Position numbers and translations under genes: made by a program. Of a stretch of 44,863 nucleotides of DNA, positions 41,681-44,863 are shown in pieces. Location: assembly GCA_035649235.1 (NCBI GenBank), contig DASRJX010000059.1:1-44863 (forward strand), written 5' to 3'. Origin of the DNA: DASRJX01 sp035649235. Its GTDB lineage: Bacteria; Acidobacteriota; Polarisedimenticolia; Gp22-AA2. The notes under the pieces were generated by a model, which was given only the letters and a program-made list of their open reading frames with translations, searched no databases and was not told where the DNA came from. Every line of letters starts with the position of its first letter. The first letter of the stretch is position 1.

Positions 41681-42460
41681 ATGAAGCGCTTCGCCTGGCT
41701 CTCCGCGGCGGCCTTGCTCGCCGCCGGCCTGTCCTTGACGGCGGCCTCTCTCAGCGATCGCGCCGGCGCTCAGGAGGCGCCCGCGGCGCCTGTCGATCCG
41801 GCGCATGCCGGCCTCCTGCTGTTCAACGAACCGGCCCTCTCCGGAAGCGGCAAGATCTCCTGCGCCACCTGCCATCCACGCGGCGGCCACACCGACAACA
41901 AGACCTACGTCGGGCTCGAGGTGGTCAAGGATGGCACTCCCGAGGGGCGCAGCGTGCCGCTGCTCTGGGGCGCGAAGGACACGGCGCCCTATTCCTGGGC
42001 GGGCGGCAAGACACTCAAGGACAACATCAAGGGGATCATCGTCAACCGGATGAAGGGCCAGTCACCGACGGACGAACAGCTCGATCGGCTCATCGCGTAC
42101 GTCGAATCCCTCGACTTCCCCGCCAATCCGAACCTCAATCCGGATGGCAGCCCGTCCGCCGCCGCCCCGGCCGCGGCCCGGCGAGGCTATCAGGTGTTCC
42201 TGAAGGCCTCCTGCAACAGCTGCCACACTCCGCCCGTGTTCTCCAAGAAAGACAACGAGGACATCGGCAGCGGAGGGAGTTTCAGCGTCCCCTCGCTGCG
42301 CGGCGTGGCGGGCACGGCTCCCTATTTCCACGACGGCCGCTTCGCGACCCTGCGCGCCCTGATCCCGGCCAAGCTCCACTACCTCAAGGAGATGGGCTCG
42401 ACGGAAAAGATCGGCGATAAGGAAATCGAAGACCTGCTCGTCTACCTCAACCTTCTGTAG
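41681..42460 (+). CDS. Periplasmic di-heme cytochrome c (CcpA/MauG superfamily-like)
   Basis: A 259-residue exported protein. The signal peptide ends near AGAQ (residue 31). Two heme c sites, CATCH (Cys61-His65) and CNSCH (Cys178-His182), lie in two domains. VPSLRGVAGTAPYFHDGRFATL near the C-terminus is the hallmark phrase of the di-heme peroxidase family. It is shorter than classical CcpA, so peroxidase activity is less sure; an electron-transfer or oxidase role is possible. GGAGG lies five bases before the ATG. A hairpin follows the stop. The surrounding genes are also periplasmic redox or envelope genes. Confidence 0.85.
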   Translation: MKRFAWLSAAALLAAGLSLTAASLSDRAGAQEAPAAPVDPAHAGLLLFNEPALSGSGKISCATCHPRGGHTDNKTYVGLEVVKDGTPEGRSVPLLWGAKDTAPYSWAGGKTLKDNIKGIIVNRMKGQSPTDEQLDRLIAYVESLDFPANPNLNPDGSPSAAAPAAARRGYQVFLKASCNSCHTPPVFSKKDNEDIGSGGSFSVPSLRGVAGTAPYFHDGRFATLRALIPAKLHYLKEMGSTEKIGDKEIEDLLVYLNLL

Positions 42461-42490
42461 GCACGGGCGCCGGGCGACCGGGCGCCGTGC
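42461..42490 (+). terminator. Hairpin directly after the di-heme cytochrome gene
   Basis: GCACGG-(bulged G)-CGCC (42461-42471) pairs with GGCGCCGTGC (42481-42490): ten base pairs with one bulge, a nine-base loop, starting on the first base after the stop codon. There is no T-tract, so it is either a factor-dependent terminator or a 3' stability element. The rest of the gap to 42696 holds nothing I recognise. Confidence 0.4.
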
Positions 42491-42696
42491 TGCACGGGAA
42501 CCGCTTCGGGTGCGGTGCCGACTCAACAATTCGGTGGCGCTTGTGCGCTCCCTGCCGCCGGGCTCGCGGTACTGTGCCGCCGTAGCACGGTCGGTCCGGC
42601 GTCGATCGACGTTCCGCCTCCGGGCTCTGCCCGCACCGGCCGCCCGGAGACGGGCGCCGGACCGGCCTACTCCACCGCCGCGCGACGGGAGGTCCC

Positions 42697-43515
42697 ATGG
42701 ACGAAACCGCCATCTTCACCGGCGCCGTCCTGACGCGGCACCGGCGTTCCGATTCCTTCCGGAGAGCGATCCCCTTCGCCGCGGCGGCGATCTTCTACAT
42801 CGGCCTGGCCGCCGCGATCCTCCTGTCTCAGCTCCTCGTCGTCGAGTCGATCGACCCGCCGAAGGCCGCTTACGATGTCATCCCCGTGTACCACGGGGCC
42901 CGTCTCCCGTCGGCCGGGACGGAAGGACCGGCACTCGGGAAAAGGGCGGGCGGCGGAGGTGGAGCGCGCCCGGACGACCGCGAGGCTCGATCCTCGCCCC
43001 CTCCGACACGGCCCGTCGTGGTGCCGCTGGCGCCGCCGACATCGGAGACCGCAGAGGGGCTCGAGGCCGATCCCGGCTCTTCGACTCCGGGAAGCGGACC
43101 GGGACCCGGAACGGGCACGAATGGACCGAGCGACGGAGAGGCCGGACCAGGGTGTGAAGGATGCCAGGGTGACGGCCGAGGGAGCAGGACCGGACCCGCG
43201 GGTCCGTCGTATTACGGCGAGGGCGACCCCCGCATCACGCCTCCCGTGGTCATCCTCGGGAGCCGCAGGCTGCCCGACTATCCCGATCTGGCGCGCCGCG
43301 TCGGCGTCCAGGGAACGGTCCTTCTCCTGATCAACATCGAGAGCGACGGTCGGGTCGGCGCCGTGGAGGTGCTGCGATCCCCCGATCTCCGATATGGCTT
43401 CGACCTGGCCGCAATCGAAGCGGTTCGACAGTGGCGTTACCGGCCCGCGCTGCTCGACGGACGCCCGGTCGCCGTGCAGGCGACCGTGATGGTGGAGTTC
43501 ACCATCAGCCGCTGA
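42697..43515 (+). CDS. TonB-like energy-transducing protein
   Basis: A 272-residue protein with a short cytosolic N-terminus, one transmembrane segment (about 26-48), a Pro/Gly/Ser-rich periplasmic region (60-180) and a C-terminal TonB domain (about 190-272: LPDYPDLARRVGVQGTVLL, VEVLRSPD, AAIEAVRQWRYRPALLDG). The linker carries the pair CEGC, unusual in TonB linkers, which might bind metal or form a disulfide. GGGAGG precedes the ATG. No ExbB/ExbD or TonB-dependent receptor is in view, so it must use partners encoded elsewhere. Confidence 0.85.
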   Translation: MDETAIFTGAVLTRHRRSDSFRRAIPFAAAAIFYIGLAAAILLSQLLVVESIDPPKAAYDVIPVYHGARLPSAGTEGPALGKRAGGGGGARPDDREARSSPPPTRPVVVPLAPPTSETAEGLEADPGSSTPGSGPGPGTGTNGPSDGEAGPGCEGCQGDGRGSRTGPAGPSYYGEGDPRITPPVVILGSRRLPDYPDLARRVGVQGTVLLLINIESDGRVGAVEVLRSPDLRYGFDLAAIEAVRQWRYRPALLDGRPVAVQATVMVEFTISR

Positions 43516-43661
43516 GCGGGATTCCGGGCGTCCCGGCGGCCCGTCCAGGGACTGCGCACGGAGGGCCGGCACCGCGCCGGTACGCCGTCGCGCAGCTTGC
43601 AATTCCGCACTCCGCTTGACCCCCACTTCCACGCCCGCATATTCACAGGGAGGGAGGGGCC

Positions 43662-44078
43662 ATGCCGAGATCGATTCCGGGAACCGTGTTCGTGGTCCTC
43701 GCAGGCTTTGCGCTGGCCAGCGGCGTCCTCCTGGCGGAGCAGCAGGACGAGGCGCGGGCCCGGGCGAGGGCCGTTTCCACCAAGGCGCCCGATCCGGCCA
43801 GCCTGCGCAAATACCAGGTGACCGCCTCGGAAGGCGACATCGTGCCCGGCCACATCCGGGTCAAGCTCGGAGAGAAGGTCCGCATCACGTTCGTCAGCCG
43901 CGACGACACCTACGGCATCCGGTTCAAGGACTTCGGGATCAAGGAGAAGCTGACGCCAGAGCGCCCGATCGTCGTCGATCTCGTGCCGCAGAAGGCCGGC
44001 ACCTTCGAGTTCCGCTGCACGCGCAACTGGGGCATCAAGCGCTTCAACAACAACGGGGCGATCGTCGTCACGGAGTAG
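43662..44078 (+). CDS. Degenerate cupredoxin-fold exported protein
   Basis: A 138-residue protein with an N-terminal signal or anchor (residues 1-25) and a cupredoxin domain similar to the CuA domain of cytochrome oxidase subunit II: GHIRVKLGEKVRITFVSRD, FKDFGIKEKL, and GTFEFRCTRNWG. The ligands are mostly lost. The first His is Tyr84; of the CxxxCxxxHxxM motif only Cys119 remains, with Trp123, Arg127 and Asn130 in the other places. It probably does not hold a CuA centre. It may be a structural or copper-sensing relative. GGGAGGGAGG lies before the ATG. Confidence 0.75.
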   Translation: MPRSIPGTVFVVLAGFALASGVLLAEQQDEARARARAVSTKAPDPASLRKYQVTASEGDIVPGHIRVKLGEKVRITFVSRDDTYGIRFKDFGIKEKLTPERPIVVDLVPQKAGTFEFRCTRNWGIKRFNNNGAIVVTE

Positions 44079-44090
44079 CCCCGGACCCCC

Positions 44091-44129
44091 ACGGAGCGCA
44101 TGCTAGACTGGCGCGGAGAAACGCTCCGT
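44091..44129 (+). promoter_or_regulatory. Inverted repeat and extended -10 at the tadA start
   Basis: ACGGAGCG (44091-44098) and CGCTCCGT (44122-44129) form a perfect eight-base inverted repeat whose second arm covers the first two bases of the GTG start. Within the 23-base loop is an extended -10, TGC TAGACT (44101-44109), and GGAG at 44115-44118. Transcripts from this internal promoter would lack the first arm. Confidence 0.4.
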
Positions 44130-44604
44130 GCCCAGCCTCCCCGGCTCCAAGATCCGATCCGAAGATCGCGCCTGGATGCAGCGGGCCCTGCGGCTCGCCC
44201 GGGACGCGGGTCGCCGCGGTGAAGTTCCGATCGGCGCGGTTCTCGTCCTGCACGGGCGGGCGATCGGCGCCGGGTCCAACCGGACCCTCCGATCGCTCGA
44301 CCCCACGGCCCACGCCGAGATCGTCGCCCTGCGCCGGGCGGCGCGTGTGGTCGGGAACCACCGGCTCACCGGCGCCACCCTCTACGTCACCCTCGAGCCG
44401 TGTCTCATGTGCTTCGGCGCCCTGGTCCATGCCCGGATCGGCCGCCTCGTCCACGGCGCCAGGGACCCCAAGGTCGGCGCAATTTCTTCGCTGAGGAGCA
44501 GGGGGTACCCCGCAGGACTCAACCATCGCTTCGCCGCCGAGGGGGGGGTGCTGGCCGACGACTGCGCCGCCCTCCTGCGCAGATTCTTCAAAGCGCGGCG
44601 CTGA
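44128..44604 (+). CDS. tadA: tRNA adenosine(34) deaminase
   Basis: A 158-residue zinc deaminase that converts A34 to inosine in tRNA-Arg(ACG). The active site is His62-Ala63-Glu64 (TAHAEIVAL) and PCLMC with Cys92 and Cys95; EVPIGAVLV and the typical C-terminal helix are present. GTG 44128 gives a 15-residue lead before the conserved WMQRALRLA, as in E. coli TadA, and has GGAG nine bases upstream. The substrate tRNA gene lies at 41553. A guanine deaminase or other CDA-family enzyme is less likely given the FGALVHARI segment typical of TadA. Confidence 0.9.
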   Translation: MPSLPGSKIRSEDRAWMQRALRLARDAGRRGEVPIGAVLVLHGRAIGAGSNRTLRSLDPTAHAEIVALRRAARVVGNHRLTGATLYVTLEPCLMCFGALVHARIGRLVHGARDPKVGAISSLRSRGYPAGLNHRFAAEGGVLADDCAALLRRFFKARR

Positions 44605-44719
44605 CTCCCCTGTAGCGACACGGGAGCAGTCGGCGGCACCCCATCTCCCACGTTCCTTTTATACTGGCACACGCCTCGCACATGGTGGAGGCCCGACCAC
44701 CTCGTCAGGAGGACACACG
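44605..44719 (+). promoter_or_regulatory. Region upstream of the terminal cytochrome gene
   Basis: TATACT (44660-44665) in a short T-rich stretch is a good -10 but has no clear -35. AGGAGG (44708-44713) is the ribosome binding site for the ATG at 44720. Confidence 0.45.
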
Positions 44720-44863
44720 ATGAACCTGGCCCGCTCACTCGCCCTGGCGTGCACCCCCATCCTGTTCCTGTGCGTTCCGGCTCCATCGCACGCTGCCGAC
44801 CCAGCCCACAACTACGTGGGGGCGGAGAAGTGCAAGATGTGCCACAACACGCCGGCCAAGGGG
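44720..44863 (+). CDS. N-terminal part of an exported cytochrome c (multiheme type)
   Basis: The frame runs off the end of the window after 48 codons. A signal peptide (1-25, ending SHA) is followed by NYVGAEKCKMCHNT, in which CKMCH is a heme c attachment site. The phrase YVGAEKCKMCH is common at the first heme of cytochrome c554-like multiheme proteins. The total number of hemes cannot be seen. Strong AGGAGG ribosome binding site six bases before the ATG. Confidence 0.85.
   Translation, partial: MNLARSLALACTPILFLCVPAPSHAADPAHNYVGAEKCKMCHNTPAKG

Overview
The window is a GC-rich chromosomal segment from a Gram-negative (diderm) bacterium. An outer-membrane assembly protein, a TonB-like protein, lipoproteins and several periplasmic c-type cytochromes all imply an outer membrane. 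Gene content and protein style suggest Acidobacteriota or a related deep-branching environmental lineage: a divergent sigma/anti-sigma pair, a TPR-S41 protease, a KamA protein, and a trp operon ending in a type I-beta DAHP synthase. This placement is inference, because no marker gene here proves it. Genes are densely packed, no gene-free stretch exceeds about 300 bases, and I see no phage, IS element or CRISPR array.

Layout. 1-1602: end of an ABM-like gene, then a cystathionine beta-synthase-type enzyme with CBS domains. 1634-5969: a zinc-ribbon protein, then two tandem paralogous polytopic membrane proteins of GT-C type and a small membrane protein. 6015-9124: an operon for a heavy-metal-associated-domain protein and a TlpA-like lipoprotein, a SpoIIE/PP2C phosphatase and a PilZ protein. 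9148-16981: a complete tryptophan operon, trpL-E-G-D-C-F-B-A followed by DAHP synthase, with nearly all junctions overlapping. It is preceded by a strong promoter and a classical ribosome-mediated attenuator whose leader peptide carries three Trp codons.

17010-22791: a lipoprotein, an outer-membrane barrel protein, a TauE/SafE permease, a small PF13769-like protein, a divergent sigma-like factor with a membrane anti-sigma-like partner, and YjbQ. 22799-33350 (minus strand): a TPR-S41 protease, a cation-exchanger-like protein, and a giant protein of about 2150 residues that joins a whole TamB to a five-POTRA Omp85 (TamA/BamA-like) barrel. 33496-35244: an orphan hybrid histidine kinase with a near-consensus promoter. 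35480-37655: small exported proteins and a HAD phosphatase. 37662-39931: a NatAB-type ABC exporter. 40064-41437: a lysine 2,3-aminomutase-like radical SAM enzyme. 41553-41629: tRNA-Arg(ACG). 41681-44863: a periplasmic redox and envelope group (di-heme cytochrome, TonB-like protein, degenerate cupredoxin, start of another cytochrome c), with tadA embedded in it.

The strongest finding is the single-chain TamB-Omp85 fusion. It would make the inner-to-outer-membrane bridge and its outer-membrane pore one polypeptide. Next are the trp attenuator, whose leader peptide appears to be translated from a leaderless transcript, and a recurring arrangement of -10-like hexamers 8-12 bases upstream of start codons that lack a Shine-Dalgarno sequence.
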